Shown here in pieces: positions 37,601-46,953 of a DNA stretch of 64,000 bases. The DNA is from Stenotrophomonas nitritireducens. GTDB lineage: Bacteria; Pseudomonadota; Gammaproteobacteria; Xanthomonadales; Xanthomonadaceae. The DNA is taken from positions 1 through 64,000 of the forward strand of contig NZ_LDJG01000014.1 of the NCBI RefSeq assembly GCF_001431425.1. The letters are read 5' to 3'. The stretch's first letter is position 1; each line of letters opens with the position of its first letter. Under the pieces are notes generated by a model, which saw nothing but the letters and a program-made list of their open reading frames with translations, had not been told where the DNA came from and did not search any database. A program made the position numbers and the translations under genes.

Positions 37601-38221
37601 TCGAACTGGAGCTGGCACCGCCTGACCGGCCGCAACGTCATGGACAACGACCGCGCCCGCGCGATGGCCGGCTGGTACCACAAGCTGGTGCAGCGCCCGG
37701 ACCTGCGCGTGGACGTCGGCCTGACCGGCATGTACTGGCGCTATGCGCACGACCTGGGCGGCTATTCGCTGGGGCAGGGCGGCTACTACAGCCCGCAGCG
37801 CTATGCCTCATTGAGCGTGCCGGTGAGCCTAGCCTGGCGCAACGATGACTGGTCGGTGCGCGTGGACGCCTCGCTGGGCGTGTCCCGTGCGCACACCGCC
37901 TCGATCAGCCGCTTCCCGGAGCCATCGCTGATCGAGCGCGTGATCGAGCAGCTGCAGCCGCTGTATGGCCCGCTCACGCTGGATCCGGCCGGGCTGTACA
38001 CCGCCGATTCCAGCAGCACCGGGACCGGCCACCGCCTGTACATGGCCGTCGAGCGACGGCTCGGCGACCACTTCGTACTGGGCGCGGCCGGCACCCTGCA
38101 GCGCAGCCAGGACTATTCGCCGAACACCTTCCAGCTCTATCTGCGCTATACGCTGAAGCCCTGGCAGGGCAACCTGCCGTTGCCGGTCTCGCCGCTGGTA
38201 CCGTATGGCGAATTCCGCTAG
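34649..38221 (+). CDS. bcsC: Cellulose synthase outer-membrane subunit BcsC (cluster 2)
   Basis: 1190-residue exporter, about the E. coli size (1157) and 280 residues shorter than the cluster 1 BcsC. Signal peptide MALLAGLAGIGQVAAQELPP, a TPR superhelix (about 30-790; for example GLALMRQGRREQALEQFQTA, ALQLYGQVLYAQPGNVDAQL), then a C-terminal barrel with LGWARIEQVHLDARRF, WGGVTANGVTFSLGYDQGG, NVMDNDRARAMAGWYHKLVQ and GGYYSPQRYASLSVPVSL. No long Ala/Pro linker separates TPR and barrel. The start ATG 34649 overlaps the bcsB stop. A hairpin and 87 bp separate it from bcsZ. Confidence 0.95.
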   Translation: MPRRLSLSMALLAGLAGIGQVAAQELPPTPAGSLASQRQWLLQQVRIGEATGRQRLIEDALARLRLLAPDDRATMVAILEVQLSQQKIDDATGTLQRLRQIGAGSRELIAGERLWAAYRGDMQAELQQARMLATGGRNAEALAIYRRLFDDDPPGMQLGLEYWRLRGAEPAGRALAIRRLTALDEAYPGNTVLLQTLAQFLFASGRDGEALAILGRMGSNPEASTYAADAEWDYLSSRQADATNVRRLQSFIARYPGWVHLDDARRLYDEQRRRVGNPAWLAGLRGGQLLDAGRNAEAETAFRQALRGFPQEADFQGGLGLALMRQGRREQALEQFQTAQRLQADTSNSDKWRDLIASTRYWLLIDQADAALEAGELDRAQSLYAQARRQQPREINAQLGLVDVAVARGDDAAAGRELQAARRIAPNDPNLVRRLAQFYGRTDPAQLESYVAGLSPAQRGLYAEELRRLRLAKLREQRERALAAGDVATAIELGRELRREQPDDPWLAYSQANALRTRGAAEEADAVIAEMAGKAGNTPEARYAQALYLSGSDRIAPALAALDELPSAQWSDDMRALAARLHRQQATARAWELRAAGREDEAIALLRKLPQDADIQLTLADWARLRGDHAQALQLYGQVLYAQPGNVDAQLGSVQALIDSGDLQAARARMAAAPPVVEPGDVGQQRQLAAIWSGLHDDARALEILRGVLAAKTAPDPQVWRDAARLLRADDPEQALDMYARAMEENGLLAPQQAQPRDDRALTRASRETAGDDWLRRSLRGDVETLYQQQNPTLTVMQDSGRRSDGTPGISKLSRDTRIAHLDAPFAGGLGWARIEQVHLDARRFETDANGFHDQDFGSCELYLLRGDGSRLQAPGCDTRLRQRMDSGAGLAVGWRTLDDRWNFDIGHTPAGYAVGNWLGGVTVNGDLGRFGWGATLSRRPMTNSLLSQAGAVDPRSGIVWGGVTANGVTFSLGYDQGGRNGVWSNWSWHRLTGRNVMDNDRARAMAGWYHKLVQRPDLRVDVGLTGMYWRYAHDLGGYSLGQGGYYSPQRYASLSVPVSLAWRNDDWSVRVDASLGVSRAHTASISRFPEPSLIERVIEQLQPLYGPLTLDPAGLYTADSSSTGTGHRLYMAVERRLGDHFVLGAAGTLQRSQDYSPNTFQLYLRYTLKPWQGNLPLPVSPLVPYGEFR

Positions 38222-38234
38222 CTCCCGCTCGAAC

Positions 38235-38260
38235 CCGGTCGCCGCCGAAAGGGCGACCGG
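38235..38260 (+). other. Hairpin between bcsC and bcsZ of cluster 2
   Basis: 9-bp stem CCGGTCGCC / GGCGACCGG with an 8-base loop, 13 bases after the bcsC stop. It has no T-run after it. It marks the only real gap in cluster 2 and might reduce bcsZ expression or protect the upstream mRNA 3' end. Confidence 0.45.
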
Positions 38261-38308
38261 AAAGGCTAGGGGGACGAATCACGGGCAATCGAGGCTGGAA
38301 TCCGCGCG

Positions 38309-39442
38309 ATGACCACACCTGCCGATCCAACACGCCGCGCATTGCTGCAGGCCCTGGCCGCCGCGCCGCTGCTGGGCGTGCTGCCGTCCGCCTGCGCCGC
38401 CGCCGGCTGGCCGGCCTGGCGGGTGCTGGCCGACAGCAGCCTGAGCGCCGACGGGCGCATGATCGACCGCAGCCAGGACGATCTACGCAGCACCTCGGAA
38501 GGGCAGTCCTACGCGTTGTTCTTCGCCCTGGTCGACAACGACCAGGCGCTTTTCGACCGGATCCTCGCCTGGACCGCGAACAACCTCGCCGGCGGCGACA
38601 TGGGCAAGCGCCTGCCGGCATGGCTGTGGGGACGCGATGCCAAGGGCGGCTGGAGCGTGCTGGACGCCAACCCCGCTTCCGACTCAGACCTGTGGCTGGC
38701 CTATGGGCTGCTCGAAGCCGGCCGCCTGTGGCATCGCCCGGCGCTGACGCGCACCGGCCAGGACATGCTGGCGCAGGTGCGGAGCACCGAAATCGTCGAC
38801 CTCCCCGGGCTGGGGCCGATGCTGCTGCCCGGCCCGCAGGGCTTCGTCGAGGACGGCGCGACCCGGGTCAATCCCAGCTACCTGCCGCTGCCGCTGCTGC
38901 GCCGTTTCGCCGCGGTCGACCGCGATGGCCCGTGGGCGGCGCTGGCCGGCAACACGCTGGAACTGCTGCGGCAGACCGCGCCGCATGGCTTCGCGCCGGA
39001 CTGGGCGGCATGGCGCGATGGCGCCTTCGTCGCCGATCCGGCCAAGGGCGCGGTCGGCAGTTACGACGCGATCCGCTGCTATCTGTGGGCCGGCATGCTG
39101 TCGCCGCGCGACCGCCTGTTCCGCGCACAGCTGCAGGCGCTGTCGGGCCCGTTGCGCCGGCTGCGCGATGGCGGGGCGATGTGGGAGAAGGTCGATACCC
39201 GCAGCGGAGCCGGCGAGGGCGAAGGCGGCTATGGCTTCCGTGCCGCCCTGCTGCCCTACCTGCTGGCGCAGGGCGAGCGGACGCTGGCGCAGGCGCTCCG
39301 GTCCAGCCTGCCGACGCCCGAGCAGCAGCGAAGCGATGCCCCGGCCTATTACGCGCAGATGCTGAGCCTGTTCGGCCACGGCTGGGCGGAAGGGCGCTAC
39401 CGCTTCGCCGCAGACGGCCAGCTGCAGCCGCGCTGGCGCTGA
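38309..39442 (+). CDS. bcsZ: Periplasmic endoglucanase BcsZ, GH8 (cluster 2)
   Basis: 377-residue family 8 endoglucanase. Catalytic acid Glu64 (STSEGQSYALFF), probable base Asp253 (GSYDAIRCYLWAG), and the conserved LPAWLWGRD and NPSYLPLPLLRRFAAVD blocks. The N-terminus has a twin-arginine pattern (TRRALLQALAAAPLLGVLPS), predicting Tat export. Unlike cluster 1, bcsZ comes after bcsC and is separated by 87 bp containing a hairpin, so its level may be set separately. The ATG 38309 is the natural start. Confidence 0.94.
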   Translation: MTTPADPTRRALLQALAAAPLLGVLPSACAAAGWPAWRVLADSSLSADGRMIDRSQDDLRSTSEGQSYALFFALVDNDQALFDRILAWTANNLAGGDMGKRLPAWLWGRDAKGGWSVLDANPASDSDLWLAYGLLEAGRLWHRPALTRTGQDMLAQVRSTEIVDLPGLGPMLLPGPQGFVEDGATRVNPSYLPLPLLRRFAAVDRDGPWAALAGNTLELLRQTAPHGFAPDWAAWRDGAFVADPAKGAVGSYDAIRCYLWAGMLSPRDRLFRAQLQALSGPLRRLRDGGAMWEKVDTRSGAGEGEGGYGFRAALLPYLLAQGERTLAQALRSSLPTPEQQRSDAPAYYAQMLSLFGHGWAEGRYRFAADGQLQPRWR

Positions 39443-39553
39443 TCCGCCGATGCTGCGCCGGTGCGGCGTGCCCGGTGCCGCGCGCGCTGCGTCGTTGCAT
39501 GCCGGCCACGCCCGCCTCGATGCCGATGATGGTCGCCGGCGAGGGCGCCGGTC

Positions 39554-39559
39554 TAGAAT
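39554..39559 (+). promoter_or_regulatory. Candidate -10 box for the DUF3667-type gene
   Basis: TAGAAT followed by GCGCCCC, 27 bp before the ATG at 39587; no clear -35. Same -10 plus GC-rich discriminator pattern as the purL and FMN-riboswitch leaders. Confidence 0.35.
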
Positions 39560-39586
39560 GCGCCCCTTCGACAGGGCAGGCAGCGC

Positions 39587-40384
39587 ATGGGGATGCACGA
39601 GGAAAGCCACTGCATCAATTGCGTCCGCGCCGTCGCCGGCCCGCAACAGAAGTTCTGCCCGGACTGCGGCCAGCCCACGCCGGCGCGGCGCATCGACTGG
39701 GGGTACGTCGGCCATGAGCTGGAGCACGGCGTGCTGCAGATGGACCGCGGCCTGCTGTATTCGTTGAAGCTGCTGATGCTGCAGCCGGGCAGGCTGCTGC
39801 GCGACTACATCGAGGGACGGCGCGGCAACCAGGCCAAGCCGCTGCTGCTGGTCACCCTGACCGCCGCGGCGGTGGTGCTGCTGGGCCGTTTTGTCCTCGG
39901 CGAAGGCGTGGTGAAAGCGGTGGCGCACGCCGATGCCGCCGCCGCGATGGAGGCCGGGTCCGCGGCCGCGCGGCACATGGCGCGGTTCACCGCCGCCAGC
40001 CAGTCGGTCGCCGGGTGGATCAACGCCAACTTCGCCACCTTCACCTTGTTGCTGCTGCCGATCGAGGCCGGCGTGAGGTGGGCGGTGTTCCGCCGCTACA
40101 GCCGGCTGAACTATCCCGAATGGCTGGTGATCTCCACGCTGCTGGTCTCGCAGACATTCGTCGTCTGGATGGCGTTGATCTCGCTGCATCGCTGGCTGCC
40201 GCAGCTGCTGCAGTGGGTCGCGTTGTTCGCGGTGGTCTACTGCGTGTTCTCGCTGGTGCAGTTCTTCCAGGGAAGACCGGCGTGGCAGACGATATGGCGT
40301 GTCCTGCTCGCCGAGCTGGTGTTCGCGGTGATCGGCCAGGTATTGATGGCGGTGGCGATCTTCGCGCTCATGGTGGCCAGCTAG
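39587..40384 (+). CDS. DUF3667-type membrane protein with zinc ribbon
   Basis: 265 residues. An N-terminal treble-Cys zinc ribbon is seen as CINC (residues 9-12) and CPDC (24-27), followed by a membrane domain with an amphipathic segment (DRGLLYSLKLLMLQPGRLLRDYIEGRRG) and about five hydrophobic helices (LLLVTLTAAAVVLLGRFVLG, NFATFTLLLLPIEAGVRWA, WLVISTLLVSQTFVVWMALI, LLQWVALFAVVYCVFSLVQF, LAELVFAVIGQVLMAVAIFAL). The family has no established function. Two in-frame ATGs (39587, 39593) are both possible. It stands alone after the cellulose locus, convergent with the purine permease. Confidence 0.75.
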   Translation: MGMHEESHCINCVRAVAGPQQKFCPDCGQPTPARRIDWGYVGHELEHGVLQMDRGLLYSLKLLMLQPGRLLRDYIEGRRGNQAKPLLLVTLTAAAVVLLGRFVLGEGVVKAVAHADAAAAMEAGSAAARHMARFTAASQSVAGWINANFATFTLLLLPIEAGVRWAVFRRYSRLNYPEWLVISTLLVSQTFVVWMALISLHRWLPQLLQWVALFAVVYCVFSLVQFFQGRPAWQTIWRVLLAELVFAVIGQVLMAVAIFALMVAS

Positions 40385-40424
40385 CACAGGCCGGCGCCGC
40401 TCCCGGGCGCGATGGCTCAGGGGC

Positions 40425-41741
<1,317 letters not shown>

Positions 41742-42114
41742 GGAAGCTCCGTGGCGGCGGGATGCGTTCTCGGTGAAACAGACGGGCGGGATGCCCCGCC
41801 GTGCGGCGAAGCCGCCCGGAGGGTGGGGTGCGGGCGTACCGGGCGCCGCTGCCCCGCAGGAACGGGCGGTAGTGGCGCGGCGGAGATTCTGCGGCCGTGG
41901 CAATGATGGGCGCGTCGCTGCGCGCCAGCCCGGCCAAGCCCACGGAAAACAGCTCCCGGGCCGCCGTGCGCTGCGGCCGCGCGGCGACACGTTGCCTGCG
42001 GCCGGCGATGAAGCGCCCTGCGCCGCTCCCGCGCCGTTCCCCGCCATGCGTCGCATGCCCGCACGGCGGCGAGGGTGCCGGCCATGCGCTTGCCTGTCCG
42101 GCAGGGCGGGGTCG
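41742..42114. other. Gene-free flank upstream of the purine permease
   Basis: No coding pattern, REP or RNA motif recognised. It presumably holds the permease promoter on the minus strand, but no convincing -35/-10 pair was found. It begins at the permease start codon and ends at the ettA terminator. Confidence 0.5.
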
Positions 42115-42147
42115 AAAAGCGGACGGCCGCATCGCTGCGGCCGTCCG
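42115..42147 (-). terminator. Intrinsic terminator of ettA
   Basis: 10-bp perfect stem (GGACGGCCGC / GCGGCCGTCC) with a 6-base loop at 42121-42146, followed on the minus strand by GCTTTT. It lies about 10 bases after the ettA stop. Confidence 0.85.
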
Positions 42148-42155
42148 GGTACTGC

Positions 42156-43820
42156 TTACTTCAGCGCCTTGAAGCGCAGGCGCTTGGGGCCGGCATCGTC
42201 GCCGAGGCGACGCTTCTTGTCCTCTTCGTACTCGCGGTAGTTGCCCTGGAAGAACTCCACGTGCGAGTCGCCTTCGAAGGCGATGATGTGCGTGGCGATG
42301 CGGTCCAGGAACCAGCGGTCATGCGAGATGACGAAGGTGTTGCCCGGGAACTCCAGCAACGCATCTTCCAGCGCGCGCAGGGTTTCGATGTCCAGGTCGT
42401 TGGACGGTTCGTCGAGCAGCAGCACGTTGCCACCCTGCAGCAGGGTCTTGGCCATGTGCAGGCGGCCACGCTCACCACCGGACAGCGAGCCGACCAGCTT
42501 CTGCTGGTCCTGGCCCTTGAAGTTGAAGCGGCCGATATAGGCGCGCGACTGGATCTCGACACCGTTGATGTTGAGGATGTCCAGGCCGCCGGCGATTTCC
42601 TGGAACACGTTGTGGTTGCCGGTCAGCGCGTCGCGGCTCTGGTCGACATAGGACAGCTTGACGGTCGGGCCGACCACGATCTCGCCCGAATCCGGCTTTT
42701 CCTGGCCGGTGATCATCTTGAACAGGGTCGACTTGCCGGCACCGTTCGGACCGATGATGCCGACGATGGCACCCGGCGGGATGATCATCGACAGGTTGTC
42801 GATCAGCAGGCGCTCGCCGAACCTCTTGGAGACGTTCTTGAACTCCATCACCGAGTTGCCCAGGCGCTCGCCCGGCGGGATGAAGATTTCATTGGTCTCG
42901 TTGCGCTTCTGGTAGTCGACGCTCTGCAGCTCTTCCAGGCGGGCCAGACGCGCCTTGCCCTTGGTGCGGCCACCCTTGGCGTTCTGCCGCGACCACTCCA
43001 GTTCCTTCTGGATCGCCTTCTGGCGGGCCTTTTCCTGGTTGTCTTCCTGCTTCAGGCGCTCGTCCTTCTGCATCAGCCATTCGGTGTAGTTGCCCTTCCA
43101 CGGAATGCCCCGGCCGCGGTCCAGTTCCAGGATCCACTCGGCGGCGTTGTCCAGGAAGTAGCGATCATGGGTGACGGCCACGACGGTGCCGGTGTAGCGC
43201 GCCAGGAACTGTTCCAGCCATTCCACCGACTCGGCGTCCAGGTGGTTGGTCGGTTCGTCGAGCAGCAGCATGTCCGGCTTCTGCAGCAGCAGGCGGCACA
43301 GCGCCACGCGGCGCTTCTCACCACCGGACAGGTTGCCGATCACCGCATCCCACGGCGGCAGGCGCAGGGCGTCGGCGGCTACGTCCAACTGGTTTTCCAG
43401 GGTGTGGGCATCGCCGGCGGCCAGGATGGCTTCCAGCCGTTCCTGTTCCTTGGCCAGTGCGTCGAAGTCGGCGCCTTCCTCGGCATAGGCGTCGTAGATC
43501 TTGTCCAGCGCGGCCTGCGCCTGCAGCACTTCGCCCACGCCTTCCTCGACCGCTTCACGCACGGTCTGGGCCGGGTCCAGGCGCGGTTCCTGCTCCAGGT
43601 AGCCGACCTTGATGCCGGCTTGCGGGCGGGCCTCGCCCTCGAAATCGGTGTCCACGCCGGCCATGATCTTGAGCACGGTGGACTTGCCGGCGCCGTTCAG
43701 GCCCAACAGGCCGATCTTGGCGCCCGGGAAGAACGACAGCGAGATGTCCTTGATGATCTGCCGCTTGGGCGGGACCACCTTGCTGACGCGGTTCATGGTG
43801 TAGATGTATTGCGAGGACAT
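42156..43820 (-). CDS. ettA: Energy-dependent translational throttle protein EttA (ABC-F)
   Basis: Ribosome-associated ABC-F ATPase that gates early elongation according to the ATP/ADP ratio. The protein has 554 residues (E. coli 555). Two ABC cassettes: Walker A GLNGAGKST and GPNGAGKST, signatures LSGGEKRRVAL and LSGGERGRLHM, Walker B MLLLDEPTNHLD and VLLLDEPSNDLD. The interdomain linker contains the EttA arm and P-site tRNA interaction motif region (RQKAIQKELEWSRQNAKGG). No membrane domain. The start ATG 43820 (MSSQYIYTMNRVSKVVPPKR) is the canonical EttA N-terminus. Confidence 0.97.
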   Translation of the reverse strand: MSSQYIYTMNRVSKVVPPKRQIIKDISLSFFPGAKIGLLGLNGAGKSTVLKIMAGVDTDFEGEARPQAGIKVGYLEQEPRLDPAQTVREAVEEGVGEVLQAQAALDKIYDAYAEEGADFDALAKEQERLEAILAAGDAHTLENQLDVAADALRLPPWDAVIGNLSGGEKRRVALCRLLLQKPDMLLLDEPTNHLDAESVEWLEQFLARYTGTVVAVTHDRYFLDNAAEWILELDRGRGIPWKGNYTEWLMQKDERLKQEDNQEKARQKAIQKELEWSRQNAKGGRTKGKARLARLEELQSVDYQKRNETNEIFIPPGERLGNSVMEFKNVSKRFGERLLIDNLSMIIPPGAIVGIIGPNGAGKSTLFKMITGQEKPDSGEIVVGPTVKLSYVDQSRDALTGNHNVFQEIAGGLDILNINGVEIQSRAYIGRFNFKGQDQQKLVGSLSGGERGRLHMAKTLLQGGNVLLLDEPSNDLDIETLRALEDALLEFPGNTFVISHDRWFLDRIATHIIAFEGDSHVEFFQGNYREYEEDKKRRLGDDAGPKRLRFKALK

Positions 43821-44035
43821 GACGTCTCCGTAGCGCACGCCCGCGCCCGGTCCGCAAGGCGGACGAGCCCGAGGCAAAAGGGAATGGGCGATTATAGCGG
43901 GAAGCCGCCCGGCACCGGCGGTCGAGCGCGGCTGGCCGCCGGATGAATGGCGCCGGTGGTAACCGTTTCCAGCCGGAAACCGTTCAGATCGCGTGAGCAT
44001 GATGGGAAGCGTCCATCAACACCGCGAGGGCCACC

Positions 44036-44500
44036 ATGAAGATGCACCGACTTGCAGTCGCAGCGATGACCACCCTGCTGGCCTTCGGCGCCACCGCCCC
44101 GGCCTTCGCCGCCGGCGATCGCGACCATGACCGCGGCCGCAACGGCTGGGACGATCGCGGCCGTGGGAACGGCCATGACCGCCGCGACTGGCGGGATGAC
44201 CGGCGCGACGACCGCCGGCATTACAGCGCCGGTTACCGCGAGGGCTACCGCGACGCCCGCCACAACGACCGCCGCTACTACGCCCCGCCGCCGCGCGTGG
44301 CCTACCGCCCCTACGGTTTCGAGCGCGGCTACCGCTACAACAACTATTACGGCGGCCCGGTCTACGTGGTCAACGACTATGACCGCTACCACCTGCGCCG
44401 TCCGCCGCATGGCCACCGCTGGATCCGCGACGACCGCGGCAACCTGCTGATGGTGGCCATCGCCACTGGCATCATCGCCGACATCGTGTTCAACCACTGA
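44036..44500 (+). CDS. RcnB-like periplasmic protein
   Basis: 154-residue secreted protein: signal peptide ending ATAPAFA (about residue 25), a very Arg/Asp/Tyr-rich low-complexity middle (DRDHDRGRNGWDDRGRG and similar, residues 27-75), and a C-terminal RcnB-family module (DYDRYHLRRPPHGHRWIRDD followed by RGNLLMVAIATGIIADIVF). RcnB of E. coli influences Ni/Co homeostasis, but most family members are uncharacterised, so metal handling is only a possibility. Start ATG 44036 (MKMHRLAVAAMTTLLAF). A terminator hairpin follows. Confidence 0.8.
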   Translation: MKMHRLAVAAMTTLLAFGATAPAFAAGDRDHDRGRNGWDDRGRGNGHDRRDWRDDRRDDRRHYSAGYREGYRDARHNDRRYYAPPPRVAYRPYGFERGYRYNNYYGGPVYVVNDYDRYHLRRPPHGHRWIRDDRGNLLMVAIATGIIADIVFNH

Positions 44501-44520
44501 GCCGGCGGCGATCGCGGGAA

Positions 44521-44553
44521 AGGCAGGGCGCCCATGGGCGCCCTTGCTGTTTC
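44521..44553 (+). terminator. Probable terminator after the RcnB-like gene
   Basis: AGGGCGCCC / GGGCGCCCT stem at 44525-44544 with a minimal AT centre, followed by TGCTGTTTCC. The T-run is short. It is 20 bp after the stop and before the glyA promoter. Confidence 0.55.
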
Positions 44554-44597
44554 CGGGAGCGAGCGGGATGGCCGGGGTGGGGCAGTGAAGGAAGCGC

Positions 44598-44603
44598 TAC
44601 AAT
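44598..44603 (+). promoter_or_regulatory. Candidate -10 box for glyA
   Basis: TACAAT followed by CGGCCC, 35 bp upstream of the glyA ATG; no good -35. The Shine-Dalgarno AGGAG lies at about 44629-44633. Confidence 0.4.
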
Positions 44604-44638
44604 CGGCCCTTCCCCCGCCCACCTTCCCAGGAGCCGAG

Positions 44639-45892
44639 ATGTTCCCGCGTGACGCCCGTATCGAGTCCTACGACCCCGAGTTGGCCAAGGCCATCGCCGC
44701 CGAATGCCAGCGCCAGGAAGACCATGTCGAGCTGATCGCCAGCGAGAACTATGCCAGCCCGAGGGTGATGGAGGCGCAGGGCAGCCAGCTGACCAACAAG
44801 TACGCCGAAGGCTACCCGGGCAAGCGCTACTACGGCGGCTGCGAGTACGTGGACATCGCCGAGAAGCTGGCCATCGACCGCCTGAAGCAGCTGTTCGGCG
44901 CCGACTACGCCAACGTGCAGCCGCACAGCGGTTCGCAGGCCAACCAGGCCGTCTATTTCGCGCTGCTGCAGCCGGGCGACACCATCCTGGGCATGAGCCT
45001 GGCCCATGGCGGGCACCTGACCCACGGCGCCAAGGTCAATGCCTCCGGCAAGATCTTCAACGCCGTCCAGTACGGCGTGGACGAGCAGGGCCTGATCGAT
45101 TACGACGAAGTCGAGCGCCTGGCGCTGGAACACAAGCCGAAGATGGTCGTGGCCGGCTTCTCGGCCTATTCGCAGATCGTCGACTGGGCGCGCTTCCGCG
45201 CCATCGCCGACAAGGTCGGCGCCTACCTGTTCGTGGACATGGCGCACGTGGCCGGCCTGGTCGCCGCCGGCGTCTACCCGAACCCGATCGAGCACGCCCA
45301 CGTGGTGACCTCCACCACCCACAAGACCCTGCGCGGCCCGCGCGGCGGCATCATCATCGCCAAGGGCGCCGGCGAGGAGATCGAGAAGAAGCTGCAGTCG
45401 ATCGTGTTCCCGGGCATCCAGGGCGGTCCGCTGATGCACGTCATCGCCGCCAAGGCGGTGGCCTTCAAGGAAGCGCTGGAGCCGGAATTCAAGGCCTACC
45501 AGCAGCAGGTGGTGAAGAACGCGCAGGCGATGGCCGATACGCTGATCGCGCGTGGCTACAAGATCGTTTCCGGCGGCACCCAGAACCACCTGATGCTGGT
45601 GGACATGATCGGCAAGGACGTGTCCGGCAAGGACGCGGAAGCCGCGCTGGGCAAGGCCCACATCACCGTCAACAAGAACTCGGTGCCGAACGACCCGCGC
45701 TCGCCGTTCGTGACCTCGGGCCTGCGCCTGGGCACCCCGGCCATCACCACCCGCGGCTACAGGGAGCCGGACTGCGTGGCGCTGGCCAACTGGATCGCCG
45801 ACGTGCTGGACAACCCGGGCGACGACAACGTCATCGCCGGCGTTCGCGAGAACGTCACCCTGCAGTGCAGGCAGTTCCCGGTTTACGGATAA
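44639..45892 (+). CDS. glyA: Serine hydroxymethyltransferase GlyA
   Basis: PLP enzyme that converts serine + THF to glycine + 5,10-methylene-THF, the main one-carbon source. The protein has 417 residues. The PLP lysine is Lys229 in [16 protein letters not shown]. Other family blocks are [76 protein letters not shown] and [19 protein letters not shown]. The start ATG 44639 ([15 protein letters not shown]) follows an AGGAG. glyA, a small membrane gene and nrdR are on the same strand with tiny gaps, an order common in proteobacteria for glyA and nrdR. Confidence 0.98.
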   Translation: MFPRDARIESYDPELAKAIAAECQRQEDHVELIASENYASPRVMEAQGSQLTNKYAEGYPGKRYYGGCEYVDIAEKLAIDRLKQLFGADYANVQPHSGSQANQAVYFALLQPGDTILGMSLAHGGHLTHGAKVNASGKIFNAVQYGVDEQGLIDYDEVERLALEHKPKMVVAGFSAYSQIVDWARFRAIADKVGAYLFVDMAHVAGLVAAGVYPNPIEHAHVVTSTTHKTLRGPRGGIIIAKGAGEEIEKKLQSIVFPGIQGGPLMHVIAAKAVAFKEALEPEFKAYQQQVVKNAQAMADTLIARGYKIVSGGTQNHLMLVDMIGKDVSGKDAEAALGKAHITVNKNSVPNDPRSPFVTSGLRLGTPAITTRGYREPDCVALANWIADVLDNPGDDNVIAGVRENVTLQCRQFPVYG

Positions 45893-45898
45893 ACCCGG

Positions 45899-46375
45899 GT
45901 GATCGGCGACCGGTGGCACCGCAGGGTGTTCCTGGTGCTGATCGTGGTATTGGGCCTGCCCACGCTGGTCGTGGGCGGCCTGCTGGCCGCATTGAGTGCC
46001 GGCATGGGTACCGCCTTCTGGGCGATGGGCGGCATCGAGGCAGGTGACGGTGTTTTCCTCACTGCCTGGGGTTGTCTGGGCATGGCGGGACTGCTCGGTG
46101 GTGCACGGTTGTCCGTCGCGATGCTGGTCGGCAGTGTGGCCACCCTGTCGCGTGTCCGCTGGCCGTGGTGGTCGATGCTGATTGCCGGCGTCGTCGCGGC
46201 ATTGCCGTTGGCCGTACTGCTGGTTTACCTGGCCTGGACCGGCGAATTTTCCACCGGTTTTCCATGGCCTGCGCTGTTTTTCGGGCCGTTGGTGCTTGTC
46301 CCTGCGCTGCATCTGCTGTATCTGCGTATTACCTGCCATCGCCGGATCGCGCCTGGTACGCCCGAAAAGGCCTGA
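45899..46375 (+). CDS. Uncharacterised small integral membrane protein
   Basis: 158 residues with four hydrophobic segments (about 9-33 [20 protein letters not shown], 49-68, 72-85, 95-112 plus a C-terminal [16 protein letters not shown]) and a basic C-terminus. No known family recognised. It starts with GTG at 45899, only six bases after the glyA stop, and ends 17 bp before nrdR, so it is probably co-transcribed with both. Codon use is somewhat less GC-extreme than glyA. It could be a lineage-specific gene inserted between glyA and nrdR. Confidence 0.65.
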   Translation: MIGDRWHRRVFLVLIVVLGLPTLVVGGLLAALSAGMGTAFWAMGGIEAGDGVFLTAWGCLGMAGLLGGARLSVAMLVGSVATLSRVRWPWWSMLIAGVVAALPLAVLLVYLAWTGEFSTGFPWPALFFGPLVLVPALHLLYLRITCHRRIAPGTPEKA

Positions 46376-46392
46376 CGCCCAAGGTTGTTCGA

Positions 46393-46926
46393 ATGCACTG
46401 CCCCTTCTGCCAGCACACCGACACCCGCGTGATCGATTCGCGCGTTTCCGAGGATGGGGCGACCATCCGCCGCCGGCGCGGCTGCGAGGCCTGCGGCGAG
46501 CGTTTTTCCACGCTGGAGACCATCGAGCTCAAGCTGCCGGTCATCGTCAAGAGCGATGGCGGGCGCGAAGCGTTCGACGCGCGCAAGCTGCGGGTCGGTT
46601 TCGACCGCGCGCTGCAGAAGCGGCCGGTGCCCGAGGAGCGGATCGAGGCGGCGGTGCGCGCGGTGGTGCACCAGCTGCGGATGAGCGGCGAGCGCGAAGT
46701 GCCGTCGATCCGCGTCGGCGAGTTCGTGATGGACGAACTGCGCAAGCTCGACCACGTCGCCTACGTGCGTTTCGCCTCGGTCTACCGCAGCTTCGAGGAC
46801 GTGGCCGATTTCCGCGACGAAATCGAGAAGCTGGAACGCGACCACCCCAGCGACGACGGCCAGTTGCCGCTGCTGGAACGGCCCCAGGTGCAGGAGGCGC
46901 GCCCGGGCAAGGGTGGCAGGCGCTGA
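46393..46926 (+). CDS. nrdR: Transcriptional repressor NrdR
   Basis: Zinc-finger and ATP-cone repressor of ribonucleotide reductase genes. The protein has 177 residues. The zinc ribbon uses Cys3, Cys6, Cys31 and Cys34 (MHCPFC ... GCEACGERF), followed by [16 protein letters not shown] for DNA binding. The ATP-cone spans about 46-136 ([20 protein letters not shown] through [19 protein letters not shown]). The C-terminal tail of about 25 residues is longer than in E. coli (149 aa). The start ATG 46393 is the family start. Confidence 0.97.
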   Translation: MHCPFCQHTDTRVIDSRVSEDGATIRRRRGCEACGERFSTLETIELKLPVIVKSDGGREAFDARKLRVGFDRALQKRPVPEERIEAAVRAVVHQLRMSGEREVPSIRVGEFVMDELRKLDHVAYVRFASVYRSFEDVADFRDEIEKLERDHPSDDGQLPLLERPQVQEARPGKGGRR

Positions 46927-46953
46927 GCCCGGAACGGGCAGGATGGGGAAGCG

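Noticed and set aside
34484..37750. Minus-strand frame of about 1090 codons opposite bcsC of cluster 2
   Set aside because: Shadow of the second BcsC; no recognisable protein features.
41742..42114. Purine riboswitch upstream of the permease
   Set aside because: No conserved purine-aptamer core or paired loop-loop sequences could be found on the minus strand.
43960..43985. Near-palindrome AACCGTTTCC...GGAAACCGTT before the RcnB-like gene
   Set aside because: The arms do not match exactly (one mismatch) and it could be chance; no promoter position to support an operator.
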